A stretch of DNA of 10,297 bases from Haloferacaceae archaeon. GTDB taxonomy: Archaea; Halobacteriota; Halobacteria; Halobacteriales; Haloferacaceae. The position numbers were made by a program, and so were the translations under genes. The notes below the pieces were generated by a model. The model did not search any database and was not told where the DNA came from. It worked only from the letters and a program-made list of their open reading frames with translations. How positions within the stretch are numbered: position 1 is the stretch's first letter; every line of letters begins with the position of its first letter. This document shows, piece by piece, positions 1 to 6,907 of this stretch. The stretch covers positions 1 to 10,297 of the forward strand of contig PWFE01000043.1 in the NCBI GenBank assembly GCA_003554115.1, written 5' to 3'.

Positions 1-366
1 ACCACCCTGACAGTCAACCGACTCGGGGTGATCGACGAGGTGCTTTCGAGCTCAGTCCGGTTGTTTGCCCGCGAGGAAAACGCAAGTAACGAGAAAGTCG
101 AACAGCTGGTAACCGCGCTCGAATCCGTGCTCGCGGCCAACAACAAACGGTATCTAATGATGAACGTCGAACACGAAAAACTCGAAGCCGTCCAGGACGT
201 TATTCCCGGTCTCGGTGGGCCGACCGTGATGGACGTCGCCGGTAGTGATCAGGTTGCGGTTCACGTTGTTGTCGAACAACAGCAGGTTTTCGAAGTGATC
301 AACGACCTCAAATCCGTGGGTGCGACCGGCATACTCGTCACCGAAATCGAGCGGCTCGTCGAGTAG
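1..366 (+). CDS. hisG: ATP phosphoribosyltransferase, C-terminal part (5' end outside window)
   Basis: This is the last 121 codons of HisG, which joins ATP and PRPP in the first step of histidine biosynthesis in the cytoplasm. The frame is open from base 1, so the catalytic N-terminal region lies outside the window; a GTG at 28 is internal, not a start. The visible part begins with the end of the catalytic domain ([20 protein letters not shown]), then a short linker, and an ACT-like regulatory domain of about 75 residues ([20 protein letters not shown], then [12 protein letters not shown] and a [15 protein letters not shown] end). That C-terminal domain marks the long form of HisG, in which it normally mediates feedback inhibition by histidine. 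The stop codon TAG directly touches the stop codon of the convergent protease gene. Family call is confident; allosteric behaviour is inferred from the family. Confidence 0.93.
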   Translation, partial: TTLTVNRLGVIDEVLSSSVRLFAREENASNEKVEQLVTALESVLAANNKRYLMMNVEHEKLEAVQDVIPGLGGPTVMDVAGSDQVAVHVVVEQQQVFEVINDLKSVGATGILVTEIERLVE

Positions 367-1341
367 CTACTCACCCGACGGCTTGCGGAGTTCGGGAAGC
401 GACACCTGTGGGACGACGCCGACCGTTCCGTACTGATACCGGCTGTAGACAAGGATTCCGAACGCAGCGGCAGCCACACCGAACAGCCCCAGCAGTCCTG
501 CCTCGGGGCCGAACGCCCCGCCGGAGACGACCGTCGGCTGCCGGCTGGTGGTGGCCACCAGCGTGACGGGCAACTCGATGCCGCTGACCGGCAGTCCGTA
601 CACCAACCCCTGAAAGATGTTCCAAGTGATGTGGACGCCGATTGGGATGGCCAACTCACCGGTGTACAGATAGCCGAGCGCGAGCATGACACCCGCCGCT
701 GAGATGACTGCGGTACTCAACAGCGTCGCGTTCGGGTTTGTCGCGTGGAGTGCGCCGAACACACCGGACGACAGCAGCGTTGCCAACACCACGGCAAGCC
801 GGTGGTCGACCACGCTGAACCACCGAAAGCCTTCAGCGAGGTTCGTCAACAGATAACCACGGATGAGAAGCTCTTCGTAGACGCCAACGACGATGAACAC
901 TGCCACCAGCAGTCCGAACAGCCCCATCGCGTCGGCCGACAACCCGGAGCCGACCACCACGATCCAGCCGCCAGCGACACCGAACGCTACCACTGCCGTC
1001 ATCGCGGCCGCGCCCACGAACAGGCCGACACCACAGTCAATTAGCCACTGGCGGTCGAGACCCAACCCGTAGTCGGACAGCTGTCGACGGTCGAGAAACA
1101 ACCCCACTGGGATAACTGCGGCCGTCACAACCAGCCCCAACACGGCGTTGACGACCAGTGGCTGGGTTGTCGGCCCAAAGCCAACGAAAAACTCAATGCC
1201 GAACGCCAACGCGAGCGGACCCAACACTAACAGGCTCGAAACGACGACGACGAACAGAAACACCGTCCCGACGAGTAGTCGCCACGGAGCCCGCAGTCGG
1301 CGTTCGGCTCGGTTCCAGACGAGCCACTGAAGCCGGCGCAT
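367..1341 (-). CDS. CPBP family intramembrane metalloprotease
   Basis: A 324-residue multi-spanning membrane protein. It carries the CPBP (Abi/CAAX-protease-like) signature: EExxxR at residues 156-161 (VYEELLIRGY), FxxxH at 195-199 (FGALH) and HxxxN at 237-241 (HITWN). These are the putative metal-binding and catalytic residues of the family, and all are present. The N-terminus is basic (NRAERRLRAPWR, about residues 10-21) and precedes the first hydrophobic segment at about 24-48; further segments lie near 64-83, 103-130, 139-154, 183-225 and 281-299. The C-terminal tail is probably cytoplasmic. The substrate is unknown: members process prenylated proteins or peptides, or act in immunity to bacteriocins. 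It is the last of four minus-strand genes, 71 bases after the preceding one, and ends base-to-base against hisG. An inverted repeat sits where its TATA box would be expected. Confidence 0.9.
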   Translation of the reverse strand: MRRLQWLVWNRAERRLRAPWRLLVGTVFLFVVVVSSLLVLGPLALAFGIEFFVGFGPTTQPLVVNAVLGLVVTAAVIPVGLFLDRRQLSDYGLGLDRQWLIDCGVGLFVGAAAMTAVVAFGVAGGWIVVVGSGLSADAMGLFGLLVAVFIVVGVYEELLIRGYLLTNLAEGFRWFSVVDHRLAVVLATLLSSGVFGALHATNPNATLLSTAVISAAGVMLALGYLYTGELAIPIGVHITWNIFQGLVYGLPVSGIELPVTLVATTSRQPTVVSGGAFGPEAGLLGLFGVAAAAFGILVYSRYQYGTVGVVPQVSLPELRKPSGE

Positions 1342-1362
1342 ACTGGCGTATCTGCCCGAAGC

Positions 1363-1379
1363 ACCGTGTAGCTCACGGT
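1363..1379. repeat. 17-base inverted repeat before the CPBP protease gene
   Basis: ACCGTG, five bases, then CACGGT: a perfect 6-bp inverted repeat centred about 30 bases before the protease start codon at 1341. No convincing TATA box is visible there, so the repeat occupies the expected core-promoter position. It could be an operator, or a hairpin at the end of the upstream minus-strand transcript. There is no T-run after it in the minus-strand direction, which argues weakly against a terminator. Confidence 0.35.
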
Positions 1380-1412
1380 TCGAACAGCTAGGATTCTGTC
1401 ATGTCTGCTGAC

Positions 1413-1793
1413 TCAGCCAGGGAGGCTGGCCAGTAACACGAGTCCGCCGATCAACACGCTGCCAAGCAGCACTGTGATAATCGCATGAATCGCGGTGATG
1501 TAGGCTGTCGTCCGCGGTGGCTGGCCGTACAGCAGATGGATAGCAACGCCGTCGACGGCCAGTGCGAACAGCACACCGAGCCCGCCGGGAACCGACAGCA
1601 ACTCGGTGCTGACAGAGACGAGTGCGGGGCCGAGACCGACGACAAGCGCCTTGCTGGCGGCGACATCTCCGAGGACGTTCCGGGCGGCGAGATGGGCTGT
1701 TCCGGCCAGAAACAGTGCCAACAACCCGACCGTTCCAAGCACCGCAATCGGTGGCGGTGTGGTCTGGGCACTCACAGCCAACAGTAGCTCCAT
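1413..1793 (-). CDS. small membrane protein of unknown function (haloarchaeal type)
   Basis: I do not recognise this 126-residue protein with certainty; it resembles the small membrane proteins that accompany tbp in haloarchaea (possibly DUF7473, from memory). It has about three or four hydrophobic stretches, near residues 15-36, 47-64, 68-88 and 96-124, with short polar links containing AARNVLGDVAASK and YGQPPRTTAY. It has no signal peptide, catalytic motif or cysteine. The ATG at 1791-1793 is the only reasonable start: a TATA-like GATAGATT element (plus-strand 1821-1830) lies about 32 bases before it, so it may have its own promoter. It follows tbp after 45 bases on the same strand and precedes the CPBP protease by 71 bases. 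Co-transcription with tbp by read-through is possible but not shown. Confidence 0.75.
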   Translation of the reverse strand: MELLLAVSAQTTPPPIAVLGTVGLLALFLAGTAHLAARNVLGDVAASKALVVGLGPALVSVSTELLSVPGGLGVLFALAVDGVAIHLLYGQPPRTTAYITAIHAIITVLLGSVLIGGLVLLASLPG

Positions 1794-1838
1794 ACGAACC
1801 GTTCGAACCGCAAGGGTGTCGAATCTATCGGTCGACGG

Positions 1839-2396
1839 CTACAACAGCCCCAACTCGTCGAGTCGGTCGACAATCACGTCGACTGCGTTTTCGGCGTCTG
1901 CACGCTGTTTACCACCGGTAATTACGAGTTTGCCTGATCCAAACAGTAGCGCGACCACTTCGGGTTCATCGAGTCGGTACACAAGGCCGGGGAACTGTTC
2001 GGGTTCGTACTCGATGTTTTCAAGCCCGAGTCCGATGGCGATGGCGTTCAGATTGAGACTCTCGCCGAGATCAGCACTGGAAACGATGTTCTGGACGGTG
2101 ATCTCGGGGTCGTCGTCGACCGGGATCTGGAGTGCTCGAAGTTTCTCGAAGACAATGTCCAGACTGTCGTGGACTGCCTCGGTCGAGTTGGCACCGGTAC
2201 AGACGACTTTGCCCGACCGAAAAATGAGCGCCGCAGATTTCGGCGACTGGGTTCGGTACACAAGCCCGGGAAACTGCTCGGGGTCGTAGTCGGCGCCATC
2301 GAGGTCCATCGCTACACTCTGGAGATCGAGTTCCTGGCCGATTGCCGTCGAGGCAACCACGTTCTCGATGGAAATCGTCGCTTTGGGGTCGCGCAT
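1839..2396 (-). CDS. tbp: TATA-box-binding protein (TBP)
   Basis: A 185-residue general transcription factor that binds and bends promoter TATA boxes and recruits TFB and RNA polymerase. It is the two-fold repeated saddle fold: repeat one about residues 7-90 and repeat two about 98-183. The phrase EQFPGLVYR occurs in both (40-48 and 133-141), as does a GSGK/RSGK strand (60-63 and 153-156). The four phenylalanines that kink DNA in known TBPs are all present (F42, F59, F135, F152). The reading frame continues 67 codons upstream, but the ATG at 2394-2396 gives the standard archaeal length and an N-terminus (MRDPKATI) typical of the family. A strong TATA box lies about 30 bases before it. Unlike some archaeal TBPs it has no acidic C-terminal tail. 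Haloarchaea often have several TBPs; being intact and next to hisG, this is probably the principal chromosomal copy (inference). Confidence 0.97.
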   Translation of the reverse strand: MRDPKATISIENVVASTAIGQELDLQSVAMDLDGADYDPEQFPGLVYRTQSPKSAALIFRSGKVVCTGANSTEAVHDSLDIVFEKLRALQIPVDDDPEITVQNIVSSADLGESLNLNAIAIGLGLENIEYEPEQFPGLVYRLDEPEVVALLFGSGKLVITGGKQRADAENAVDVIVDRLDELGLL

Positions 2397-2421
2397 CCGT
2401 ACCGTACACAACGACGGTCGG

Positions 2422-2431
2422 ATATTATAAA
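2422..2431 (-). promoter_or_regulatory. TATA box of the tbp gene
   Basis: On the minus strand the sequence reads TTTATAATAT, the best TATA box in the window outside the AT-rich stretch near 7085. Its centre is about 30 bases before the tbp start codon at 2396, so with normal archaeal spacing (about 26 bases) transcription would start within a few bases of the ATG. The mRNA should be leaderless or nearly so. The box lies in the 56 bases between tbp and the small membrane protein gene upstream, so tbp need not depend on that gene's promoter. Confidence 0.75.
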
Positions 2432-2452
2432 TGTAGGTCACACCCGACGCCT

Positions 2453-2773
2453 CTACGATGCGGTCCGAACGAGCATCACCGTATTCGAAGCCGTCACAAC
2501 CGCACCCATGATGGCGATTCCGATGGGGACGCCGATTGCAATCGGGCTCGTCGAAATCGACAGAAAGCCCAGAAAGCAGACGACTAACGCCCCACACTTC
2601 AGTATCGCAAACCCGAGTGGCGAGGGCTGTTCGGACAGCAGCGCGACCACCGCAGGGTTGGCCTCGACAACCTCATGACGCCGAACTGCAAGCACCGTTG
2701 TCACGTAGTCGCCGACGCCGTACAGCAACACGGCAAGCAGCCACCACTGCAGTTCGGCGGTCGAAACATCCAT
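2453..2773 (-). CDS. small DUF5658-like membrane protein
   Basis: A 106-residue protein with three hydrophobic segments (about residues 10-29, 54-72 and 76-101). The first segment ends in GDYVTTVLAV (21-30), followed by EANPAVV (37-43). The D-x-x-T-T and E-x-N-P pattern is what I associate with DUF5658-type membrane proteins, whose function is unknown; the assignment is by motif memory only. The ATG at 2771-2773 has a TATA-like CTCATAAC element (plus-strand 2795-2802) about 26 bases upstream, which supports this start and a leaderless transcript. It is the first of four minus-strand genes and ends 56 bases before tbp; it is divergent from the tRNA methyltransferase gene. Nothing in it suggests a role in transcription, so the position next to tbp is not functional evidence. 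Confidence 0.7.
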   Translation of the reverse strand: MDVSTAELQWWLLAVLLYGVGDYVTTVLAVRRHEVVEANPAVVALLSEQPSPLGFAILKCGALVVCFLGFLSISTSPIAIGVPIGIAIMGAVVTASNTVMLVRTAS

Positions 2774-2910
2774 AGCAGTGAGACGAACGGCCCCGTTATG
2801 AGTACCCCCCGATTAGTCGTCGACAACGGGAGATTACTTTTGTCAGTTCACTAACAGCAAACCGCGAGTCGACCGACACGCTGATAGCCGCGTTGGCACA
2901 GTCAACTGAC
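2774..2910. promoter_or_regulatory. divergent promoter region between membrane protein gene and Trm-G10
   Basis: 137 bases without a gene. On the left is the minus-strand TATA-like element at 2795-2802 for the DUF5658-like gene. For the rightward gene the best AT-rich element is GATTACTTTT at 2832-2841, which would give a leader of roughly 45 bases; a weak TGATAG at 2882-2887 would instead fit a leaderless GTG start at 2911. I see no clear inverted repeat. Confidence 0.5.
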
Positions 2911-3909
2911 GTGTACTGTCTGGAGCTAGCCGGCGATGAGGACGCCTTTGCTGTGTGTGAAGCCGAGACGGCCACCTCGGGTCTCGCTCGCGTCGCCCCC
3001 GGCGTGGCGACCGCCCGCGGGGTCGATCACTCGCGGCTCGAAACGCTCGCCTACACGCATGCCGCAAGCGAGCTGGTCGCCACCTGCGAGCCGGAGCTCG
3101 CGGCCGCCGAACTCGCAGTCGAGGCGGCGAGTTTCGACCGCACTGGGTCGGTTGCAGTGCGCGCGCGGGACGTTCGCTCACAGACGGGTGTGAGCACGCA
3201 GGCCGCCGAACGTCGGCTTGGATCGATTCTCGTCGACCGCGGCTTTACCGTCGATCTTGATGAGCCGGACCACGAACTCAGAGTGCTGTTTTCGAGTGGC
3301 ACGGTCGACAGCGAGCACCGCGAGGTGTGTCTGATCGGCTGGCTGGCGGTCGAAAGCCGTCGGGATTTCGGCGAGCGCCGACCCACAGACCGGCCGTTTT
3401 TCCAGCCGGGAAGTATGGACCCCTTGGACGCCCGCGCGCTTGTCAACATCGCAGGTGCGAAGCCAGGTGCGCGAATCGTCGATCCGATGTGCGGCACCGG
3501 CGGCCTGCTGCTTGAGGCGGGGCTGGTCGGCAGTAGCGTCGTGGGCGTCGACGCCCAGTGGAAGATGACTCGCGGCAGCCGGCAGAACCTCGATGCGCTG
3601 TTGGATAACGCCGACGCCGAGATCATCCACGGCGACGCCACCGCCCTTCCGCTCGGTGATGGCTGTGCTGACGGCGTCGTTTTCGATGCGCCGTACGGTC
3701 GCCAGTCGAAAATCGCCCGCCACGACCTCGCTGAGCTGGTGGGCGGTGCGCTTAGCGAAGCCCGACGACTGGCCTCGCGTGCAGTGGTGGTTGCGGATCG
3801 ATCGTGGGAACACAACGCGAGGGAGGCGGGCTGGACGGTCGACCGGCGGTTCGAACGCCGCGTCCATGGGACACTCGTCCGGCACGTGCATGTGCTGTCA
3901 GCGAGATAG
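2911..3909 (+). CDS. trmG10: tRNA (guanine(10)-N2)-dimethyltransferase (Trm-G10 type)
   Basis: An S-adenosylmethionine-dependent methyltransferase of 332 residues, expected to methylate N2 of G10 in tRNA. The N-terminal half (to about residue 165) fits a divergent THUMP-type RNA-binding region. It is followed by [20 protein letters not shown] (about 161-180), the SAM-binding loop DPMCGTGG (191-198), an acidic strand end VVGVD (210-214) and motif IV FDAPYGR (258-264). Motif IV is DAPY rather than the usual DPPY or NPPY. The first possible in-frame start is TTG at 2893; I prefer GTG at 2911 because it gives the N-terminus [14 protein letters not shown], which matches the usual beginning of the family as I remember it. 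No Shine-Dalgarno sequence is seen. pyrE follows after 50 bases with its own TATA box. The methyltransferase class is secure; the exact tRNA position is by family. Confidence 0.87.
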   Translation: MYCLELAGDEDAFAVCEAETATSGLARVAPGVATARGVDHSRLETLAYTHAASELVATCEPELAAAELAVEAASFDRTGSVAVRARDVRSQTGVSTQAAERRLGSILVDRGFTVDLDEPDHELRVLFSSGTVDSEHREVCLIGWLAVESRRDFGERRPTDRPFFQPGSMDPLDARALVNIAGAKPGARIVDPMCGTGGLLLEAGLVGSSVVGVDAQWKMTRGSRQNLDALLDNADAEIIHGDATALPLGDGCADGVVFDAPYGRQSKIARHDLAELVGGALSEARRLASRAVVVADRSWEHNAREAGWTVDRRFERRVHGTLVRHVHVLSAR

Positions 3910-3929
3910 CTCGCGCGCAATCCACCCGG

Positions 3930-3935
3930 TTTAAG
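3930..3935 (+). promoter_or_regulatory. TATA-like element of pyrE
   Basis: TTTAAG centred about 27 bases before the pyrE ATG at 3960, the only AT-rich word in the 50-base gap after the methyltransferase gene. The spacing predicts a leaderless pyrE transcript and supports the chosen start over the longer open frame. Confidence 0.55.
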
Positions 3936-3959
3936 CCGCCGGCTCGCCGAACGCCCACA

Positions 3960-4481
3960 ATGGCAAACGAGCAGCTCATTGCAGCCCTACGCGATGCAGA
4001 CGCAGTCCAGTACGGCGAGTTCGAACTCTCACATGGGGGGACGAGCGACTACTACGTCGACAAATACCTGTTCGAGACCGATCCTCGGTGTTTGGCGCTA
4101 ATCGCCGAGGCGTTCGCCGACCGGATCGACGAATCGAAACTCGCAGGCGTCGCCCTCGGGGCTGTGCCCCTCGTCGCAGTCACGTCGGTTGAAACCGGCC
4201 TGCCGTACGTTATCGCCCGCAAAAAAGCCAAAGAGTACGGCACCGCAAAACGAATCGAGGGTCGACTCGACGACGGCGAGGAGGTCGTCGTTCTCGAAGA
4301 TATTGCCACGACGGGCAACTCTGCGATTGACGCGGTCGAGGCACTCCGGGCGGCTGGCGCGGAGGTCAACCGCGTGCTCGTTGTCGTCGATCGTGAGGAA
4401 GGCGCGACCGAGCGGTTGGCTGAACACGATCTGGAACTCGATGCGATACTGACCGCCAGCGAGCTGTTAGCCGATCAATAA
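3960..4481 (+). CDS. pyrE: orotate phosphoribosyltransferase
   Basis: A 173-residue enzyme that transfers phosphoribose from PRPP to orotate, giving OMP in de novo pyrimidine synthesis. It has the expected type I phosphoribosyltransferase parts: substrate-binding segment [13 protein letters not shown] (24-36), the flexible-loop lysine region RKKAKEYG (87-94) and the PRPP-binding loop [13 protein letters not shown] (109-121). Length matches short archaeal OPRTs (about 170-180 residues). The reading frame is open back to 3804 inside the upstream gene, but the ATG at 3960 gives the family N-terminus and has a TATA-like element 27 bases before it. It ends 39 bases from the convergent DUF373 gene. 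In haloarchaeal genetics a pyrE of this kind is the familiar uracil-auxotrophy marker; I cannot tell whether this genome has a second paralogue. Confidence 0.95.
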   Translation: MANEQLIAALRDADAVQYGEFELSHGGTSDYYVDKYLFETDPRCLALIAEAFADRIDESKLAGVALGAVPLVAVTSVETGLPYVIARKKAKEYGTAKRIEGRLDDGEEVVVLEDIATTGNSAIDAVEALRAAGAEVNRVLVVVDREEGATERLAEHDLELDAILTASELLADQ

Positions 4482-4496
4482 CGCATCTCCGCATCA

Positions 4497-4513
4497 AGTA
4501 GTCACCGCCTACT
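4497..4513. terminator. possible hairpin between convergent pyrE and DUF373 genes
   Basis: AGTAG, seven bases, then CTACT: a 5-bp inverted repeat inside the 39-base gap between the two stop codons. It reads the same from both sides, so it could mark the end of both transcripts. It is short and has no T-run on either strand, so the evidence is weak. Confidence 0.25.
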
Positions 4514-4520
4514 GGTTGGG

Positions 4521-5636
4521 TTAGGTGGCTTCGACCTGCGAGGGATAGCGGGATTCAGCAATCGCAAACGTGAGCGTGCTTAGTACCCCTAGCAGCGTGC
4601 CGACCGTCAGAGCGACGGCCAGATCAGTCAACGACAGCGTCGTGATGCCGTCGACGGTCGGCAGGAAAAACCCGGACAACCCATAGAGGACGACAGCGAT
4701 GGCGACGACATAAAACGGGGCGTTGAGATACCGCCACCGGAACCGGTCGGCCAGATACTCGTCGGTTACCTGCCCGAGACTGCTGGTGATTCCTGCAGCG
4801 GCGAACCACTGAACCGAACCGTTGATGAAGGCTGCCGCCGCGGTCAGCATCTCCATTGGCGTCGCCATCGTCGACTCGACGGTCTCGATCATCGCCACCC
4901 CTTGGACGCCGCCGACGATAATGAGCGCAAAGGCGACGACGTAGGTAATCAGTGTCACGCGGCCGGCGTACAGTCCGTTGCGAACCCGGTCGACGGAGTT
5001 GTCGATGGTTTCTTCGAGCCCCAAGCCACGAAACAGCGAGTAGAGACCAACCAACGCGGAAATAAGCCCGAGTACGACTGCGCCCGCGACATCGAAGATT
5101 CCCGCAATGACGACCAGTGGATAGATGAGAAGCAGAATACCGAGCGGAACAAGAATCGTCCCGCGCGTCTCGGGGTCCGCCAGCACCTGTTTGATCGTGT
5201 AGTACATCGACTCAAGGTTCTGGGCCTGCCGGACGACCACCCTGCGGACGCCATCGATCGGCATCCGCGAGCGGATCACGGGGACGACCGATTCGTCCTG
5301 TGCGCCATCGGTGATGATGATCGCCCGAACCTCTTCGCCGGTCTGGAGGCTCGCCAACGTGGTATCGACCTCCTCGCCGACTTTCCGGTTTGCTCGGACG
5401 TCGTTGCCCTCGACACCTGTGACGACGGCAACTTCGACCTCTTCGGTGCCCTCTGCGCGGAGGGCCTCATAGGTCGAGATTCCCTGAAACATGACGTTGA
5501 CATCCGAGTCCTCGGGGTCGACCGTCGCCAGTGCGACCGCTGCCTCGCGGACCGCATCGGCTCCGACAACCGGCGTCGAAAGGCCAGTTTTCCGGCCGAC
5601 ATCGTCATCGAGGTCGACACAGAGGACGAGCAGCAT
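4521..5636 (-). CDS. DUF373 family membrane protein
   Basis: A 371-residue protein with a soluble N-terminal domain and a six-helix membrane part. It opens with MLLVLCVDLDDDVGRKTG, the hallmark of archaeal DUF373 proteins; the acidic DLDDD cluster follows the first strand. Residues 1-155 look like an alpha/beta domain, with strands such as VEVAVVTG (67-74) and VRAIIITDGAQD (103-114). Hydrophobic segments lie near 161-181, 184-202, 228-244, 263-283, 308-326 and 339-359. Function is unknown. The frame is open 56 codons further upstream, but the ATG at 5634-5636 gives the family N-terminus and has a TATA-like CTTAAC about 28 bases before it. It is divergent from the radical SAM gene (136-base gap) and convergent with pyrE. 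Gene boundaries and family are firm; no biochemical role can be read from the sequence. Confidence 0.88.
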   Translation of the reverse strand: MLLVLCVDLDDDVGRKTGLSTPVVGADAVREAAVALATVDPEDSDVNVMFQGISTYEALRAEGTEEVEVAVVTGVEGNDVRANRKVGEEVDTTLASLQTGEEVRAIIITDGAQDESVVPVIRSRMPIDGVRRVVVRQAQNLESMYYTIKQVLADPETRGTILVPLGILLLIYPLVVIAGIFDVAGAVVLGLISALVGLYSLFRGLGLEETIDNSVDRVRNGLYAGRVTLITYVVAFALIIVGGVQGVAMIETVESTMATPMEMLTAAAAFINGSVQWFAAAGITSSLGQVTDEYLADRFRWRYLNAPFYVVAIAVVLYGLSGFFLPTVDGITTLSLTDLAVALTVGTLLGVLSTLTFAIAESRYPSQVEAT

Positions 5637-5661
5637 TCGTCTGTGAGTACGGAGGCGACCT

Positions 5662-5667
5662 GTTAAG
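5662..5667 (-). promoter_or_regulatory. TATA-like element of the DUF373 gene
   Basis: CTTAAC on the minus strand, centred about 28 bases before the ATG at 5636 and preceded by a purine-rich GAAAAG that could serve as the TFB recognition element. This predicts a leaderless transcript and decides between the short and the long start. Confidence 0.5.
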
Positions 5668-5772
5668 ACTTTTCTGGGTTTGTGAATCGATACCATCAGA
5701 CAGCGTCTGAACATCCCGTCAAAGCCTGTTTCGGACGCTTTTTGTGGCCGCGAGCAGTAGACGCGACAACTG

Positions 5773-6768
5773 ATGATCTCCAAAGGCTGCGAACAGTGCG
5801 CCATGGGCGGAAAGATGGTGCTTTTCGTCTACGGTTACTGCGACCAGCGGGACTGTTTTTATTGCCCACTGGGAGAAAACCGCAAAAACGTCACCGATGT
5901 GTACGCCAACGAGCGACTGGTCGAAGAGGACGAAGACGTCATCCGCGAAGCGAAACGGATGGATGCGCTCGGCACCTCGATCACCGGCGGCGAACCCCAA
6001 GAGGCGATGAACAAGACGTGTCGCTATCTCCGACTTTTGAAAGACGAGTTCGGCGAAGATCACCACACCCACCTGTACACTGGTATCACGGGCGGTCGCG
6101 AGAACATGCGTCGACTTGCCGAGGCCGGCCTTGATGAGATCCGGTTTCATCCTCCGTACGAGCAGTGGGGTGAGTTGCACGGCACCGAGTGGGAAGATAT
6201 CCTCTATATTGCCCGCGAAGAAGGCATGACGCCGGCCTTCGAGATTCCGGGCATCCGTGCGGAACCCGAGTTCTTGGAGTTCCTCGATGAGGGCGCAGCT
6301 GAGTTCTGTAACATCAACGAATTCGAGATGAGCGACGGCAACTTCCGCCGGATGAAACAGAAGGGCTACGAACTCCAAGAGGGCCATATGTCCGCGGTAG
6401 CGGGCTCGAAAGAGGCGATCCTTGATGTGATGGGTGACCACGAGCGTGTGTATTTCTGTACCAGCGTGTTCAAAGACGCTGCCCAACACCGAAGCCGCCT
6501 CAAGCGAATGGCTCGGGTTATCCGCCGGGAGTTCGACGAGGTCACCGACGACGGCACGCTTGTGTACGGCAAAACATGGGAATCCGAGGCCCGCCTCCAG
6601 GAGTTGGGCGTTCCCGAAGAGTTCTATACGGTCAAATCCGATCACGTCGAGTTGGCGTGGTGGCTACTCGAAGAGATGGTCGACGAAGGTGATGTGAGCA
6701 AGGGCGAAATCGTCGAACAGTATCCAACTGTTAACGGCACTGTCGTCGAGCGGACGCCGTTGGCGTAG
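5773..6768 (+). CDS. radical SAM protein (COG2108-like), unusual cysteine spacing
   Basis: A 331-residue cytoplasmic radical S-adenosylmethionine protein of the archaeal type once described as related to pyruvate formate-lyase activating enzymes; substrate unknown. Cluster cysteines are C23, C28 and C31 (GYCDQRDCFYCPLG), spaced CX4CX2C instead of the usual CX3CX2C. The SAM-contacting GGEP lies at 72-75 in SITGGEPQEA. Two further cysteines, C6 and C9 (CEQC), could bind a metal or a second cluster. The middle has the expected barrel strands (HTHLYTGITGG, LDEIRFHPP, TPAFEIPG). The last 40 residues (LAWWLLEEMVDEGDVSKGEI) look like a small helical, possibly winged-helix, domain. The ATG at 5773 is the first start in the frame; a T-rich element at 5738-5743 lies about 32 bases upstream. 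A decayed second copy of its last codons lies about 140 bases downstream. Confidence 0.88.
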   Translation: MISKGCEQCAMGGKMVLFVYGYCDQRDCFYCPLGENRKNVTDVYANERLVEEDEDVIREAKRMDALGTSITGGEPQEAMNKTCRYLRLLKDEFGEDHHTHLYTGITGGRENMRRLAEAGLDEIRFHPPYEQWGELHGTEWEDILYIAREEGMTPAFEIPGIRAEPEFLEFLDEGAAEFCNINEFEMSDGNFRRMKQKGYELQEGHMSAVAGSKEAILDVMGDHERVYFCTSVFKDAAQHRSRLKRMARVIRREFDEVTDDGTLVYGKTWESEARLQELGVPEEFYTVKSDHVELAWWLLEEMVDEGDVSKGEIVEQYPTVNGTVVERTPLA

Positions 6769-6844
6769 AGACTCTTTTAGTGCCGCAGCGGTGATGCGGT
6801 ATCCGGTTGTTGCTCCGTGAGGAACGACCATCGGGAGTGAGAAA

Positions 6845-6901
6845 CGTTTTGATCCAGGTTTTCCGACGGAGCGAGCAACGCGAGCGACGGAGTACAAAAC
6901 C
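6845..6901. repeat. GAGCGA-rich intergenic element with flanking inverted and internal direct repeats
   Basis: The outer arms GGTTTT (6857-6862) and AAAACC (6896-6901) are inverted repeats. Between them CGACGGAG occurs twice as a direct repeat (6864-6871 and 6885-6892), separated by 13 bases of CGAGC/CGCGAG sequence. From memory, TTTTGATCCAG...GCGAGCGA...AAAA elements of this style recur between genes in haloarchaeal genomes, so this is probably one copy of a dispersed family. Whether it ends transcripts, is mobile or is a recombination site cannot be told here. It separates the intact radical SAM gene from the decayed copy of its end. Confidence 0.5.
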
Positions 6902-6907
6902 GTGACG

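Noticed and set aside
1378..1808. GTTCGAAC upstream of both the CPBP and the small membrane protein genes as a shared operator
   Set aside because: The same 8-base palindrome also occurs within coding DNA (near 3849 and 4020) and near 7878, so it is too common here to be specific.
2397..2597. 67-codon N-terminal extension of TBP
   Set aside because: It would run through the TATA box and into the upstream gene, and its sequence is not TBP-like. The ATG at 2396 gives standard length.
3051..3920. Minus-strand open frame of 289 codons opposite the Trm-G10 gene
   Set aside because: Its product is Ser/Arg-rich and basic, typical of a shadow frame; the plus-strand methyltransferase motifs are decisive.
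4902..5666. Plus-strand open frame of 254 codons opposite the DUF373 gene
   Set aside because: It lies wholly antisense to a well-supported gene. Long antisense frames are common in GC-rich haloarchaeal DNA, and its translation shows no recognisable domain.
5719..6645. Minus-strand open frame of 308 codons opposite the radical SAM gene
   Set aside because: Antisense shadow of a gene with clear motifs; no promoter-like sequence or family features.
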